Positions 46,933 through 55,955 are shown, counted from the stretch's first letter. The stretch is 64,000 nt of DNA from Microbacterium oxydans (GCF_006540085.1 NZ_BJOG01000008.1:425076-489075), one strand, 5' to 3'. The notes: a model not told the origin generated them from the sequence alone. Program-made: numbers and translations.

Positions 46933-46948
46933 TCGAAGATTTGTTCGA
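46933..46948. promoter_or_regulatory. LexA/SOS box before the DUF222-HNH gene
   Basis: TCGAAGATTTGTTCGA matches the mycobacterial SOS box TCGAAC(N4)GTTCGA at 11 of 12 fixed positions. It ends about 30 nt upstream of the start codon. By rough chance calculation (64,000 positions, at most one mismatch in 12, equal bases) about 0.14 such sites are expected in the window. Confidence 0.7.
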
Positions 46949-47000
46949 TCGCATGCCGGTGAGACCGGTATCCCGAAAGCCACCCTCCCCGGACCGACCC

Positions 47001-47054
47001 ACCAGGCCCGCCAGGCCCACCAGGCCCGCCAGGCCCGCCCGGACCACCCGGACA
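47001..47054. repeat. six 9-nt tandem units in the gap between HNH and the hydrolase
   Basis: CACCAGGCC and CGCCAGGCC alternate twice, then CGCCCGGAC and CACCCGGAC. An overlapping small frame reads as a Gly/Leu-rich peptide but has no gene-like features, so I treat this as a simple repeat in the 46903-47073 gap. Confidence 0.85.
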
Positions 47055-47073
47055 CAGGAGCCGCCGGAGTGCC

Positions 47074-48171
47074 TCACTGCACGTCGGTGAACAATCCCAT
47101 GACCTCGGGTCCCATCTCGACCTGGCTCAGGACGACGCGGAACGAGCCGTCCTGGTCGATCCAGAAGTCCGTCCCATGCCCACCCGACCAGCCGAACCGG
47201 CCGACGTGCTCACCCTCGGTCTGCACCGCGACGCCGAATCCCCACCCCGTGCCCTCCCAGAATCCCGGGAAGAAGCTGTCCGCGGTCTTCGCTGCGGCCG
47301 GCACCTGGTCCGAACGCATCAGCGCGAGCAGCTCCGGGTCGAGGACGACACTCCCGCGATGGCGCCCGCCGGCGGCCAGCATCCCCGCGAACACGGCATA
47401 GTCGGCGGCCGTCGACACGAGTTCCGAGTGATTGAGATCGAACGGCGCAGGCGCGACGGAGAACCCTGCGGCCGCCGGCTCGATCTCGACCAGCTGGCCC
47501 TCCTGGTGCCGGTATGCCGCGGGCAGCCGATGCGCCTGGTCGACGGGAACCGTGAAACCCGTGTCGACCATTCCCAGCGGTCCGAAGAGGTCACGCCGAA
47601 GGTGCTCCTCCAGCGACCCGTCGACCACTCGTGAGAGCAGGATCCCGAGGATGCCGAAGGAGTGGTGGTAGCGCCATCCGGTGCCGGGCTCGAACGCGAG
47701 CGGGAGCGCGGTCAGCGCGTCCAGCCACTCCTGTGCGCCCATCGCGACCGGCTCCTGCCCCGCGGCCGTCCGATTCCTGATCATCGCCTCGGCGAGCGGC
47801 GACGACGCGACCTGCACGCCGTAGCCCGAGGTGTTGGTGAGCAGATGACGCAGAGTGATGGGCATCGTCGCAGGCGCGACGTCGTCGAGGGGAGCATCCG
47901 GCACGCGCAGCACCTGACGATCGGCGACCTCAGGCACCCACTTCTCGACGGGATCGTCGAGAAGGAGGCGCCCCGCCTGCACGAGGCGCAGTGCGGCGAC
48001 CGCGAGGATCGGTTTGGTCATCGACTGGATGCGCACGATCGCATCCGCCGGCAGGTCTCCGGCCGCGACGATCTCGAACGACCCACCGGGTTCACCGTGC
48101 ACGCCGATGATCCCCGGCGCCGTGCCTCGCGCGACGTGTTCATCCAGGATCCGTGCGAGCGACGTCGTCAT
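47074..48171 (-). CDS. beta-lactamase class C-like serine hydrolase
   Basis: The 365-residue protein has the SxxK motif in QSMTKP (S50, K53), a YxN-like YHH (Y168) and GWSGGHGTD near the C-terminus as the KTG-like motif. No signal peptide is visible, so it may be a cytoplasmic esterase or lactamase-fold amidase rather than a secreted beta-lactamase. It stands alone; a hairpin separates it from the acyl-CoA dehydrogenase. Substrate unknown. Confidence 0.87.
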   Translation of the reverse strand: MTTSLARILDEHVARGTAPGIIGVHGEPGGSFEIVAAGDLPADAIVRIQSMTKPILAVAALRLVQAGRLLLDDPVEKWVPEVADRQVLRVPDAPLDDVAPATMPITLRHLLTNTSGYGVQVASSPLAEAMIRNRTAAGQEPVAMGAQEWLDALTALPLAFEPGTGWRYHHSFGILGILLSRVVDGSLEEHLRRDLFGPLGMVDTGFTVPVDQAHRLPAAYRHQEGQLVEIEPAAAGFSVAPAPFDLNHSELVSTAADYAVFAGMLAAGGRHRGSVVLDPELLALMRSDQVPAAAKTADSFFPGFWEGTGWGFGVAVQTEGEHVGRFGWSGGHGTDFWIDQDGSFRVVLSQVEMGPEVMGLFTDVQ

Positions 48172-48234
48172 GCAGTCGATTCAACCGGGCGCAGCACCCC
48201 TGTCCACGCCTCGACGGCGATAGGGCAACGACGA

Positions 48235-48269
48235 GAAGAGGCCCCGGATGCGAAATCCGGGGCCTCTTC
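48235..48269 (-). terminator. 15-bp hairpin after the acyl-CoA dehydrogenase
   Basis: GAAGAGGCCCCGGAT (48235-48249) pairs exactly with 48255-48269 across loop GCGAA, 13 nt beyond the stop of the dehydrogenase. No U run is needed in this GC range. Confidence 0.8.
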
Positions 48270-48281
48270 AGGGGAGGCGCG

Positions 48282-49445
48282 TCAGCGCTTGCCGGCGATC
48301 TGACGCCCGACGAGGTCGCGCATGATCTCGTTCGTGCCGCCGTAGATGCGGTGCACTCGGGCATCGGTGAACGCGCGGGCGATCGGGTACTCCATGATGT
48401 AGCCGTAGCCGCCGTGCAGCTGCACTCCCGTGTCGAGCACCTCCCACTCGCGTTCGGTCGCCCAGAACTTCACCTTCGCGGCATCCTCGGCGGACAGCTT
48501 CCCCTCCGAGTAGGCCCGGAGCGCGCGGTCGATGTAGGCCCACATCGCATCGGTGGTCGCGGACATGTCGGCGAGGCGGAAGCGGGTGTTCTGGAAGTCG
48601 GCGATGCGCTCACCGAACGCCTCGCGGTCCTTCGTGTAGGCGATGGTCCAGTCGAGGGCGGCCTGTGCGGCTGCAGCTGCGGCGACGCCGATCGAGAGGC
48701 GCTCGAGTGGCAGGTTCAGCATCAGCTGGATGAAGCCCTGACCCTCTTTGCCACTGATGAGGTTCTCGTCGGGGACGAACACGTCCGTGAAGCTGAGCTC
48801 GGCCGTGTCCCAGCCGTGGAAGCCCATCTTGCTGAGCTTCTTCCCCTGGTCGAAGCCCTCCATGCCCTTCTCGACGAGCAGGAGGCTGAACGCGTCCGGG
48901 CGGTTGCCCTCACCGGTCTTGACGAAGGTCACCACGACGTCGGCGGTCGTGCCGGAGGAGATGAAAGTCTTCGCACCGTTGAGGATGTAGCCGCCGTCGA
49001 CCTTCTTGGCGTTGGTCTTGATCCCGCGCAGGTCGGAGCCCGCGCCGGGGTCGGTCATCGCGAGGGCGCCGAGCACCTCGCCGGTGGCCATGCGGGGCAG
49101 CCACTTCTCCTTCTGCTCCTGCGTGCCCATGTGCACGAGGTAGGGGACGGCCAGGTCGTCCTGGATGCCGAACGCACCGGCCAGCGAGCCCGCACCGGAG
49201 GCGATGACCTCCTCCATGACGATCGTGCGGAAGCGGTAGTCCTGCAGCATCCCCGCGCCGCCGAACTCCTCGGGGACGGAGAGCCCGATCAGACCGGCCT
49301 CGCCGGCCGCCAGCATGGTCGCGCGGTCGATCTCGCCCGCGGCATCCCACCGCTCGATCGCTTCGCCTGTCACGTGGCGCTTGACGAAGTCCTTGACCAG
49401 GTCCCGGAAAGCCTCGTGATCCTCGTCGTAGATGTCGCGTTCCAT
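48282..49445 (-). CDS. acyl-CoA dehydrogenase (FadE type)
   Basis: The 387-residue flavoenzyme has ALAMTDPGAGSDLRG (FAD/substrate loop), GFHGWDTAELSFTDVFVP and RIYGGTNEIM. The MCAD-type catalytic Glu position in IYxGT is Gly369, so the base is probably E248 in LPLERL, as in long-chain and isovaleryl-type dehydrogenases. It oxidises an acyl-CoA at C2-C3 and passes electrons to ETF. AGGAGG lies 5 nt before ATG. It appears monocistronic. Confidence 0.93.
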   Translation of the reverse strand: MERDIYDEDHEAFRDLVKDFVKRHVTGEAIERWDAAGEIDRATMLAAGEAGLIGLSVPEEFGGAGMLQDYRFRTIVMEEVIASGAGSLAGAFGIQDDLAVPYLVHMGTQEQKEKWLPRMATGEVLGALAMTDPGAGSDLRGIKTNAKKVDGGYILNGAKTFISSGTTADVVVTFVKTGEGNRPDAFSLLLVEKGMEGFDQGKKLSKMGFHGWDTAELSFTDVFVPDENLISGKEGQGFIQLMLNLPLERLSIGVAAAAAAQAALDWTIAYTKDREAFGERIADFQNTRFRLADMSATTDAMWAYIDRALRAYSEGKLSAEDAAKVKFWATEREWEVLDTGVQLHGGYGYIMEYPIARAFTDARVHRIYGGTNEIMRDLVGRQIAGKR

Positions 49446-49597
49446 GCCGTCCTCCTGAACGTGTCGTGCATCATTGCTCCGGTGATTCTACGACGCCGCG
49501 GAGGCCGGGGACAGGACGTTGTGAGAATGCATCCCATAAAACGTGAGACTGGGTTCCGCGGTTGTCGGATGCCGCAACCACGGAGTTCCCACCCGGT

Positions 49598-50527
49598 TCA
49601 GTGCGAGTAATCGGGCGCAGCGGGGAGCCCGAAGAACTCCTCCAGCGTATGGAATCCGCCCTCGTGGTATGCCGCCGCCAGGTCGACCCCGACATAGCGG
49701 AGGTGCCACGGCTCCGGGGCGTATCCGGTGACCGGGGTACCGACCTGCTCGTAGCGCACGATGAATCCGTACTCCCAGGCGTGAGCGGCGACCCAGTCGC
49801 TCTGGGCGGTGCCGCCGAAGCCGTCGAGTCCGCCGCAGCCCGCACCGCACGCCACCACATCGAGGGCGAGACCCGTCTGGTGCTCGCTGTGACCGGGGCG
49901 AGCCGAGCCGGCATCCGCCTCCGCCTGCCCCTGCGAACGCACGTGCGAGCCGTAGGTCGTCACCTGAAGACCATAGGAGCGGTAGCCGTTGTTCGCCCCG
50001 ATGCGTCCCACGCCGGCCGCGGCTGCCGCATCCGCCATCCGGCCGACGGCGGCGGCCACATCGGAGCGCACACGTCCGGACGGCGTCGTCATCTGCAGCG
50101 GCACCTGAGCGAGGTCCGCCGGCTCGTAGGCGGGGGGATTCAGTGGCAGCGACTTGTTCACCACCACCCAGAGGCGTGCGGGGTCGCTGAGCGAGACGCA
50201 GGGGGCATTGCCCGCCACCACCGCTTCGCGAAAGGCCACCCCTCCCCCGAAGCCCGCGATCGCGCCCGCATCGTCGCCGTTCGCGATGGCCTGCTGCACC
50301 GACGGCTCGGCACAGGGGTCGGCCGCCGTGGTCGCAGCGACCTTGACCGGCGGGACCTGCATGACCGCGACCGGCACGGGCATGACCTCGGCGTCGGACG
50401 ACGGCACCGGACCGGACCCGATCGAGCAGAGGATGCCGATCGCCGTCAGGGCGACGCCGATCGGGAGAGCGGGTCCGCGGATCGGGGACCGCGGCGCCGC
50501 ATGCTGAGCGTGCGGCAGAAAGGGCAT
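49598..50527 (-). CDS. M15 family D-alanyl-D-alanine carboxypeptidase (VanY-like), signal-anchored
   Basis: The 309-residue protein has one N-terminal helix (~20-38). The M15B zinc site is SEHQTGLALD (H216, D223) and EPWHLRYVG (H275), with E272 as base. It trims D-Ala from peptidoglycan stem peptides outside the cell. Its start lies 74 nt from the divergent radical SAM gene. Four Cys in the mature part may form disulphides. No van regulatory genes are nearby, so a housekeeping wall role is more likely than glycopeptide resistance. Confidence 0.92.
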   Translation of the reverse strand: MPFLPHAQHAAPRSPIRGPALPIGVALTAIGILCSIGSGPVPSSDAEVMPVPVAVMQVPPVKVAATTAADPCAEPSVQQAIANGDDAGAIAGFGGGVAFREAVVAGNAPCVSLSDPARLWVVVNKSLPLNPPAYEPADLAQVPLQMTTPSGRVRSDVAAAVGRMADAAAAAGVGRIGANNGYRSYGLQVTTYGSHVRSQGQAEADAGSARPGHSEHQTGLALDVVACGAGCGGLDGFGGTAQSDWVAAHAWEYGFIVRYEQVGTPVTGYAPEPWHLRYVGVDLAAAYHEGGFHTLEEFFGLPAAPDYSH

Positions 50528-50577
50528 TGGTCCATCATCTCATTCGAAGATAGTTGTGAGAGCGGCTTGCATGATGA

Positions 50578-50593
50578 TCGATCATCTGTTCGA
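50578..50593. promoter_or_regulatory. LexA/SOS box before the radical SAM gene
   Basis: TCGATCATCTGTTCGA matches TCGAAC(N4)GTTCGA at 11 of 12 fixed positions, 8 nt before the radical SAM ATG (50602). It is the second such site in the window. Confidence 0.65.
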
Positions 50594-50601
50594 ATGGTCG
50601 A

Positions 50602-51681
50602 ATGCGGTGGCAAGGACAGAAACTCGGCGAGACGGATGCGTCCGCGCTCCCCGGCCTCGAAGACCGATCCAGCGTTCTGCGCTCGGTGACCACGCCCGAG
50701 TTCGCGGGCATGACGTTCCACGAGGTGCTGTCGAAGTCGGCACTGAACCATGTCCCCGGCGCCTCGCGCATGCCGTTCGCATGGACTATCAACCCGTACC
50801 GCGGATGCTCTCATGCCTGCGTCTACTGCTTCGCCCGCGGCACGCACGAGTACCTCGACCTCGACGGCGGCTCCGATTTCGACTCGCAGATCGTCGTGAA
50901 GGTGAATGTCGTCGAGGTGCTCGAACGCGAGCTGCGCAAGGGCAGCTGGGAGCACGAGACCGTCGCCCTCGGGACCAACACCGATCCGTACCAGCGCGCC
51001 GAGGGCCGCTACAAGCTCATGCCGGGGATCATCCAGGCCCTCGCCGCATCGGGAACCCCGATCTCCATCCTCACGAAGGGAACGCTGATCCGTCGAAACA
51101 TCCCGCTACTCGTGAAGGCCGCGCAGCGTGTGCCGATCGATGTGCAGATGTCGATCGCGATGTACGACGACGACCTGCAGAAGGCCATCGAGCCGGGGGC
51201 ACCGACGACGCAGGCCCGCCTCGACACCGTGCGAGCACTGGCGGATGCGGGTTTCCCCGTGACCGTCTTCCTCATGCCGATCATGCCCCATATGACAGAC
51301 TCCCTCGCCGCGATCGACAGCGCCCTCGTGCGCATCAGAGAGGCCGGTGCACGCTCGGTCATCTACGGAGCCCTGCACCTGCGACCCGGCGTGAAGCCGT
51401 GGTTCTTCCAGTGGCTCGACGCGAATCGCCCCGACCTCGTCTCGTCGTACCGCGGCCTGTACCCGGGAGCCTCCGCCGAGGCGCCGAAGGGGTACAGACA
51501 GTGGCTCGCGAAACGCACTCGTCCGCTCATCCGCATGCATGGACTCGACGGCCGCCACGAGGACGACTACCCCCGGCGAGGCCTTCGACCGGGGCAGGGT
51601 CACGTGCAGTCGGGCCCTCGAGTGGCATTCGCACCCAGCGCGCGATCCGAGGCATCACCCGCACAGCCGATGCTCTTCTGA
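50602..51681 (+). CDS. Rv2578c family radical SAM protein
   Basis: The 359-residue protein begins MRWQGQKLGETD and has the CxxxCxxC cluster at C69, C73, C76 (RGCSHACVYC), the 4Fe-4S site for SAM cleavage. The C-terminal ~60 residues are variable and rich in Arg/Gly/Pro. It resembles SplB-like and Rv2578c proteins and is preceded by a LexA-like site, so a DNA-damage role, possibly in base or nucleotide repair, is plausible. Reaction unknown. Confidence 0.9.
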   Translation: MRWQGQKLGETDASALPGLEDRSSVLRSVTTPEFAGMTFHEVLSKSALNHVPGASRMPFAWTINPYRGCSHACVYCFARGTHEYLDLDGGSDFDSQIVVKVNVVEVLERELRKGSWEHETVALGTNTDPYQRAEGRYKLMPGIIQALAASGTPISILTKGTLIRRNIPLLVKAAQRVPIDVQMSIAMYDDDLQKAIEPGAPTTQARLDTVRALADAGFPVTVFLMPIMPHMTDSLAAIDSALVRIREAGARSVIYGALHLRPGVKPWFFQWLDANRPDLVSSYRGLYPGASAEAPKGYRQWLAKRTRPLIRMHGLDGRHEDDYPRRGLRPGQGHVQSGPRVAFAPSARSEASPAQPMLF

Positions 51682-51728
51682 GAGCGCTGGTCCGGCGCTC
51701 CTTCGCCGGCCGCGTAGGCTCGGGGATC

Positions 51729-52268
51729 ATGGCGATCGGTTCCACAGTCCACACATTCGAGGTGCAGCTCGCTGACACCGATCGCGGCGTCTACGAGGAC
51801 TACTCGCTGCGCGCGGCCCGGCATCCGTCCGAGACCGATGCGTACATGCTCACCCGGGTGCTCGCCTACGGGTTGGAGTTCGCCGAGGGCATCGCGTTCG
51901 GTGGCAGCATCTCCTCGACGGAGGAACCTGCAGTGCTCGTACGCGACCTCACCGGGCTCATCACGGCCTGGGTCGAGATCGGCGCGCCCGATGCCGAGCG
52001 CCTGCACTACGGCAGCCGTCTCGCCGAGCGCACCGTCGTGTACACGCACCGCGACCCCGCCAAGGTGATGGCACCGTGGACGGACAAACGCATCCACCGC
52101 CGCGAGGACATCCGCGTCTACAGCTTCGATCCCGGGTTCATCGAGACCGCTTCGGCCCTCATCGAGCGCCGGAACACCATGACCCTCACCGTGACCGAGG
52201 GCGTGATCTACCTCGACCTCAACGGCACGAACCTGACTTCCGCCGTGCACGTGCACGAGCTGGCCTGA
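51729..52268 (+). CDS. YaeQ family protein
   Basis: From ATG 51729 the protein has 179 residues. TVHTFEVQLADTDRGVYEDYSLRAARHPSET is replaced here in shortened form by the motif VYEDYSLRAARHPSE of YaeQ. The family has a PD-(D/E)XK nuclease-like fold, but activity is not established; E. coli YaeQ suppresses rfaH loss. A TAGGCT element 8 nt before ATG may indicate a leaderless transcript. It converges with the DEAD-box helicase through a shared hairpin terminator. Confidence 0.9.
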   Translation: MAIGSTVHTFEVQLADTDRGVYEDYSLRAARHPSETDAYMLTRVLAYGLEFAEGIAFGGSISSTEEPAVLVRDLTGLITAWVEIGAPDAERLHYGSRLAERTVVYTHRDPAKVMAPWTDKRIHRREDIRVYSFDPGFIETASALIERRNTMTLTVTEGVIYLDLNGTNLTSAVHVHELA

Positions 52269-52292
52269 CCCCGCGCCCACACTCCCCGCACG

Positions 52293-52331
52293 ACGAAGGC
52301 CCCGCCTGCGAGCGCAGAACGGGGCCTTCGT
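52293..52331. terminator. bidirectional hairpin between YaeQ and the DEAD-box helicase
   Basis: ACGAAGGCCCCG (52293-52304) pairs with 52320-52331; an inner CTGCG/CGCAG pair adds to the stem. It sits in the 72-nt gap between convergent genes and so can serve both. Confidence 0.75.
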
Positions 52332-52340
52332 GAATGAGAC

Positions 52341-54605
52341 TCAGGCGGTCAGGTCGGCCGCGGTCGGCACGCGACCGGCGATCTCCTCGATCACGTCGTC
52401 GTCCAGACGGGCGTTCTCGAACGGGGCGTCGATCTCGGCGCGATCGAGCAGCTCGGTCATGCGGCGCTGACGCTGGCGCGTGATCAGCGTGACGACGCGA
52501 CCCGAGCGACCGGCACGACCGGTGCGACCCGAGCGGTGCAGGTACGTCTTGTACTCGTCGGGCGCATCGGCCTGGACGACCAGGTCGATGTCGTCGACGT
52601 GGATGCCGCGGGCGGCGACGTCCGTGGCGACGAGCACGTTCACGCGACCCGAGGTCAGCCGCTCCAGGTTGCGCGTGCGCTTGGCCTGGTTCAGGTCTCC
52701 GTGCAGCGAGACGGCGGGGATCCCGGCGTCGTCGAACTGCTCGGCGAGCATGTCGGCGTAGGCGCGGGTGCGGGCGAAGACGAGCGTCTTGCCGTCGCGG
52801 TCGACGAGCGACGTGAGGATGTCGGCCTTGTCGCGGTGCTCGATCACGAGAACGCGGTGCTCGATCGTCGAGGAGTCCTGGTCCTCACCTGCGACCTCGT
52901 ACACGGCGGGGTCGACGAGGAACTCGTCGACGAGCGCGGCGACCTCGCGGTCCAGCGTCGCCGAGAACAGCAGCTTCTGGCTGCCTTCCGCGGTGTGACG
53001 GAGGATGCGCTGCACGGGCTCGACGAACCCGAGCTCGCACATGTGGTCGGCCTCGTCGAGCACCGCGATGCGGCAGTCGGAGAGGTCGAGCTTGCCCTGG
53101 TTGATGAGGTCCTCGATGCGACCGGGGGTGCCGATCACGATGTCGACGCCCTTCTTGAGCGCACCCACCTGACGGCCCTGCGGCACACCACCGTAGATCT
53201 GCGTGGTGAACAGGCCGACGCTGCGCGCGATCGGCTGGATGGTGCGGTCGATCTGCAGCGCGAGCTCGCGGGTCGGAGCGAGGATGATCGCGCGCGGCGA
53301 ACGTCCGAACTCACGGCGCTTGCCTGCCTGCGACTGCAGCACACGCTCGACGAGCGGTGCGCCGAAGGCGATGGTCTTGCCGGAGCCGGTGCGGCCACGG
53401 GCGAGCACATCGCGACCGGCGAGCACGGCAGGGATGCTGGCGGCCTGGATCGGAAACGGCGTCGCAGCGCCCATTCCGACGAGTGTCTCGACGATGTTCG
53501 AACCGAGACCCAGATCGCCGAACGTCACACCATCGACCTCGACGGCCGCGACGGACTTCGCTTCGAGGCGCTCGTGGACGACATCGTCACCGGGCGCGAA
53601 CTTCGCTCCGGTCGAGGCCGGACGGCTGGTGGCATTCCAGTCGTTGCGGCTCGGGCGCTCATTGCGTGCCGGGCGGCCACGGGTGTCCGAGGTCAGCGGA
53701 CGAGGACGCTCGGTGCGGTAGGCGCCGCCGGTCGACGGACGCTCGCGCCCACCCTCGAAGGAACGCTGGGTGCGGTCGCGGTCGAAAGCACGACGTGCGC
53801 GGTCGGCGTCGTAGGAACGCTCGGGGCGCTCGTTGCCACGGTCGTTCGAGCGGGTGCGGTCGAAGCTGCGGTCGTCGCGCCGCGGACGCTCGTCGCGCTC
53901 GAACCGGGGACGGTCGTTGCCGCGGTCGTTGAAGCGGGGACGCTCGCCGCCACGGTCGCTGTTGAAGCGGGGACGCTCGCCGCCACGGCGATCGTCCCGA
54001 ACCGGACGTCCGCCATCGCGGTGGTCGTTGTCGCGGAAGCCCTGACGCTGGGTGCCGGCACCGCGGTCGTCGCGACGCGCACGGTCGTCACGGTCATACC
54101 GGGGGCGGTCTCCGCCACGGTCGTCACGGTAGGTGCCGGGGCCGGTCGGACGCTGTCCGCCACGGTCATCGCGACGCGGACGGTCGTCGAAACGGCCGCC
54201 GGCGCTGGGACGGTCGTTGTAGCGAGGGCGCTCGGAGCGGTCGTCGTTGCGGTGGTGCGGAGCCTCACGGCGCCCGGACTCGGCACGGTTGCGAATCGCG
54301 CGGGCCTCATCGCGGCCTGCGCGCTCGGACGCACCCCACCGCTGCTTGGGAGCGCCGCCCTCGGCCTCGGCCGGGCGGTAGCCCCGGTGACCGGCGCTGC
54401 GGCTGCCCGGACGACGGTCGTATCCGCCTGCGGCGGGAGCGGAGCGGCGGTCACCGGCATCCGCGCGTCCACCGCGCTCATCGCGCGCACCGTCGCGGGC
54501 GGGCCCGCCGTTGTGGCGATCGTGGAAGGAGGTCTTCTTGGCGCCGTAGCGCGGCTCGAAGTTGGCGGCGGGACGCCCGCCGCGGGGCTTCTTGTTCTTC
54601 GGCAT
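52341..54605 (-). CDS. DEAD-box RNA helicase with long N-terminal Arg/Asp/Gly-rich disordered region
   Basis: From ATG 54605 the protein has 754 residues. The first ~345 residues are low-complexity with repeated DDRGGxRPR/YDRDDRARRDD units, an RGG-like RNA-binding region. The helicase core follows: GRTGSGKT, VLDEADHM (DEAD), FSATLDREV and HRSGRTGRAGRSG. Most bacterial DEAD proteins carry such tails at the C-terminus, so the N-terminal location is notable and could support condensate formation. The upstream gap 54606-54900 (295 nt) holds the divergent start region and a CCGCGC/GCGCGG hairpin at 54795-54810; no gene is seen there. Confidence 0.92.
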   Translation of the reverse strand: MPKNKKPRGGRPAANFEPRYGAKKTSFHDRHNGGPARDGARDERGGRADAGDRRSAPAAGGYDRRPGSRSAGHRGYRPAEAEGGAPKQRWGASERAGRDEARAIRNRAESGRREAPHHRNDDRSERPRYNDRPSAGGRFDDRPRRDDRGGQRPTGPGTYRDDRGGDRPRYDRDDRARRDDRGAGTQRQGFRDNDHRDGGRPVRDDRRGGERPRFNSDRGGERPRFNDRGNDRPRFERDERPRRDDRSFDRTRSNDRGNERPERSYDADRARRAFDRDRTQRSFEGGRERPSTGGAYRTERPRPLTSDTRGRPARNERPSRNDWNATSRPASTGAKFAPGDDVVHERLEAKSVAAVEVDGVTFGDLGLGSNIVETLVGMGAATPFPIQAASIPAVLAGRDVLARGRTGSGKTIAFGAPLVERVLQSQAGKRREFGRSPRAIILAPTRELALQIDRTIQPIARSVGLFTTQIYGGVPQGRQVGALKKGVDIVIGTPGRIEDLINQGKLDLSDCRIAVLDEADHMCELGFVEPVQRILRHTAEGSQKLLFSATLDREVAALVDEFLVDPAVYEVAGEDQDSSTIEHRVLVIEHRDKADILTSLVDRDGKTLVFARTRAYADMLAEQFDDAGIPAVSLHGDLNQAKRTRNLERLTSGRVNVLVATDVAARGIHVDDIDLVVQADAPDEYKTYLHRSGRTGRAGRSGRVVTLITRQRQRRMTELLDRAEIDAPFENARLDDDVIEEIAGRVPTAADLTA

Positions 54606-54888
54606 TGCGGTGTTCTTTCTGTGTTCTCGCACGAGAACAGCGCCGCGCACACGCGCGAGCACCCAGCGCGTGGTCGGATGCGACCAGCGGGGTTCCGGAC
54701 TGTCAGCGGCCGGGGCCATTCATGTGATGGTTGATTTGCGTCGATCGACGCTCACCATCGGCCCCTGGACTCACACTTCACACACATAAAACGTCCGCGC
54801 CAACGCGCGGGTGTCCGAAGCCGACCGTTCAAGTGTAGCCGACGCTCCTGAGAGACCGCACAGACCCCCGGTGCCGACCGGGTGCCTC

Positions 54889-54894
54889 TACGCT
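54889..54894 (+). promoter_or_regulatory. -10-like TACGCT before a leaderless GTG
   Basis: TACGCT ends 6 nt before the GTG at 54901, the spacing expected if transcription starts at the start codon. GAGGGA between them is too close to act as ribosome binding site. Confidence 0.45.
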
Positions 54895-54900
54895 GAGGGA

Positions 54901-55797
54901 GTGATTTCCGTCTCCCCCACCGGCACCCAGATCGCCCTGCAGCTCGGCGACGTCACCGCCCAGATCGCTCAGGTCGGCGCCTCCCTCCGTTCGCTGCGCA
55001 TCGGGAGCGTCGACCTCGTGCCGCCGTATCCCGAGGACTCTCCGACCCCATCGTGCTCCGGAGTGGTCCTCGCCCCGTGGCCGAACAGGGTGCGTGATGG
55101 CCGATGGGACGATGCGGGTACGGTCAGACAGCTCGCCATCACGGAGCCCAAACTCGGCAATGCGAGCCACGGCCTGCTGCGTTTCACCGCCTACGAGGTC
55201 GCCCAGACCGAGACGGCAGCGGTGCTCCGCGCGACGATCGTGCCCCAGACCGGATACCCGTACCTGATCGAGACCGCCGTCACATACACCCTCACCGCCG
55301 ACGGCATCGATGTCGTGCACACCCTGACCAACCGTTCGACCGGCCCAGCCCCGGTCGCTCTCGGAACCCACCCCTTCGTCACGATCGGCGACGTCGATCC
55401 GCACGACCTCGTCCTGCGGATCCCCGCGGAGACCGCCATCGAAACGGATGAGCGGATGCTGCCGACCGGCACCCGACCGGCCGACGCCACCCTGCGAGAA
55501 GGGGCGCGCCTCGGCGATGTCTCCCTCGACACCGGCTTCGCAGACCTGACCCGCGACGCGGACGGAATCGTCCGTCACTCCCTCACCGCACCGGACGGCC
55601 GACAGGTCACGCTCTGGCAGGGAGAAGGCTTCGACTACGTGCAGGTGTACACCACGCCCGCCTATCCCGGACAGAGCCTGGCCGTCGCGATCGAACCCAT
55701 GACCGCGCCCGCCGATGCGCTGAACAGCGGCCTCGGCATCCGGCGCCTCGACCCCGACGAGACCTGGACCCTGCACTGGGGCATCACCCTGAGCTGA
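54901..55797 (+). CDS. aldose 1-epimerase (mutarotase) family protein
   Basis: I chose GTG 54901, giving 298 residues and a typical N-terminus (VISVSPTGTQIALQLGD); a longer frame reaches 54811. The beta-sandwich fold of galactose mutarotase is marked by APWPNRVRDGRW, NASHGLLRF (the catalytic His region), GTHPFV and IEPMTAPADALN with the catalytic Glu. It interconverts alpha and beta anomers of a hexose. Monocistronic; a GC-rich hairpin follows. Confidence 0.9.
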   Translation: MISVSPTGTQIALQLGDVTAQIAQVGASLRSLRIGSVDLVPPYPEDSPTPSCSGVVLAPWPNRVRDGRWDDAGTVRQLAITEPKLGNASHGLLRFTAYEVAQTETAAVLRATIVPQTGYPYLIETAVTYTLTADGIDVVHTLTNRSTGPAPVALGTHPFVTIGDVDPHDLVLRIPAETAIETDERMLPTGTRPADATLREGARLGDVSLDTGFADLTRDADGIVRHSLTAPDGRQVTLWQGEGFDYVQVYTTPAYPGQSLAVAIEPMTAPADALNSGLGIRRLDPDETWTLHWGITLS

Positions 55798-55878
55798 CAG
55801 CCCCACGCTCTCTCCGCGACAGCCCCACACTCCCTTCGCGAGCATCCTCCGCGAAAACGGAGACCGAATGACGCCCGG

Positions 55879-55905
55879 CCGGCGAGTCGGATGGGGACTC
55901 GCCGG
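55879..55905 (+). terminator. hairpin between mutarotase and RND genes
   Basis: CCGGCGAGTC (55879-55888) pairs exactly with GACTCGCCGG (55896-55905) around GGATGGG, between convergent genes (stops at 55797 and 55956). Confidence 0.6.
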
Positions 55906-55955
55906 GCGAGGCACACATGGTCTCCGTTTCGGCCGGACGGAGCCGGGAGCGTGCT

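Noticed and set aside
46856..47077. Small Gly/Leu-rich frame opposite the 9-nt repeats
   Set aside because: It is created by the tandem repeat and overlaps the HNH start; no homologous features or ribosome binding site.
50541..50557. Second LexA-like site near the M15 start
   Set aside because: Only one half (TCGAAG) fits; the other half deviates at several fixed bases.
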